Assembly: GCA_036937835.1 (NCBI GenBank)
Contig: CM072877.1
Span: forward strand, 6,896,501-6,960,500
DNA: 64,000 bases
DNA from: Pampus argenteus
Taxonomy: Eukaryota; Chordata; Actinopteri; Scombriformes; Stromateidae
Reading direction: 5' to 3'
Shown piece by piece: positions 62,975-64,000 of this stretch. The notes beneath the pieces were generated by a model, which saw only the letters and a list, made by a program, of their open reading frames with translations, was not told where the DNA came from and ran no database searches. The stretch's first letter is position 1; the number at the start of each line of letters is the position of its first letter. The position numbers and the translations under genes were made by a program.

Positions 62975-64000
62975 GTAAGATCATCCATAACATGGTCAAA
63001 AGCTGACAAGTGTGTTGATTTAGGACACACAATTGCTCAGTAACTGATCATCAGAGTCTAATACCACAGCACGTTGTTAAACTTCTGCTAGCTGTTGTAC
63101 ACAGGGTCACGTTTACACTATATATCATCTGTCAGATCTTCTGAGTTGATTGCTTGTCTCCAAAAGGCCCTCAATGCCCTCAATCAGAGCAGTGACTAAC
63201 CTCCATGTTTTTGAAAGACATGGAGAGAAAGCGGATGGACAGACAGTTTGGAATTATAACACACATCTCTGTAGACACTCTCAGGGTTGCCTTGGAGAAG
63301 CCATCTCCCCCTTTTCTACTATTGGAACAACCATACAAGGGAGGAGTCAGTGTTTTCCTACCCCCTGAGGTCTGTCTGAGGATTTATCTCTGCCTTATAC
63401 TCCACCTCTTCAAATTCACCCCACCCAGTTGGCCTTTCCCACTTGCTGCCTGCCACAGCATGAAATTGCTTTTCCACCATATTGTACTGGCTCAAGCCAA
63501 TTCTACTTGCCTTTTTTCGCTTTCTGTCAGGCAAAAGTTAGATAGAAGAAGTGGGTAATACCAGGTACTTTTTTTGGTATCACTTAGCAAAAAGGAAATT
63601 TGAAAACTCTGCAGACCATTGATTAGTCTGCAGGACACTGCGATGGAAAGTAAATAAATTAATGAAAAGGAGAAATGCAGAGGAGGAAAATTAAATGATA
63701 ATTTCCACAGTAAATCATCTGTTGAGTGTTTGGCGGTTATTTATTTCTTCTTTAGAATGCAACTACCATGAAATAATCAGAAAATACAATTATTTTTCTC
63801 AGTTCCTGATTTGTTCTCCTGCTCCTCTCACTCACTCACGCTGTTTCTCTCTTTCGCTCTCATCTTTTTTAAAAATGAACGCAAATACAAAGTCTAACTT
63901 TACTTTTAACATTATCAAACAAGAAGAAATGTCCCCACCCATCCTAAACTGGTCCTAAATCGATAAGATAGTTTGTCCTTGTTTGAAGGAATGAATAAAG
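62975..64000 (+). other. tsc1 intron running off the window
   Basis: No further tsc1 exon could be recognised. The 63205-63558 frame has no similarity to hamartin and lacks splice signals in phase. Confidence 0.5.

Noticed and set aside
63205..63558. 117-codon frame after the last visible tsc1 exon
   Set aside because: No hamartin similarity, no acceptor in phase with the preceding donor, and intron-like surroundings.

Overview
This window is nuclear DNA from a ray-finned (teleost) fish. The genes have many short GT-AG introns, the background is AT-rich, and several repeats have the look of common teleost elements. The right two thirds hold tsc1, gfi1b, gtf3c5 and cel in the same order and relative orientation as human 9q34, read in mirror image (tsc1 on +, the others on -). 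Exon coordinates were worked out by hand from splice signals and reading-frame phase, and every multi-exon model listed as a gene closes in frame.

Left to right: (1) 1.6-2.5 kb, a single-exon membrane-anchored RING-finger E3 ligase gene (-). (2) 4.6-10.8 kb, a complete seven-exon neverland/DAF-36-type Rieske oxygenase, a cholesterol 7-desaturase homologue (-). (3) 13.2-13.75 kb, an unidentified three-exon reading frame containing a perfect 25-bp inverted repeat. (4) 13.9-36.35 kb, a tandem array of four bile-salt-activated (carboxyl ester) lipase genes, all -, each with 11 exons. The first is a diverged paralogue; the other three are recent copies on repeated units of about 5.8 kb. The third copy has a 5-bp insertion in exon 3 and reads as a pseudogene, and the three recent promoters have decayed differently. 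(5) 37.3-42.9 kb, gtf3c5, an RNA polymerase III factor TFIIIC subunit (-, 11 exons, complete). (6) 43-49.7 kb, a gene-poor spacer. (7) 49.7-53.3 kb, gfi1b, a SNAG/six-zinc-finger repressor (-, complete). (8) 55.8 kb to the window end, the 5' part of tsc1 (hamartin, +): a noncoding first exon and eight coding exons (346 codons), continuing past the window.

The genes do not form one pathway. The lipase copies are presumably secreted pancreatic digestive enzymes acting on dietary lipid and cholesteryl esters, the Rieske enzyme oxidises cholesterol, and the others are housekeeping or regulatory genes kept together by old synteny. Mobile-element remains include a foldback element (3.3-3.9 kb), a Tc1/mariner transposase relic in a lipase intron (20.3-20.55 kb) and a short TIR element in a gtf3c5 intron (40.6-41.0 kb). 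No rRNA, tRNA or CRISPR array was recognised.
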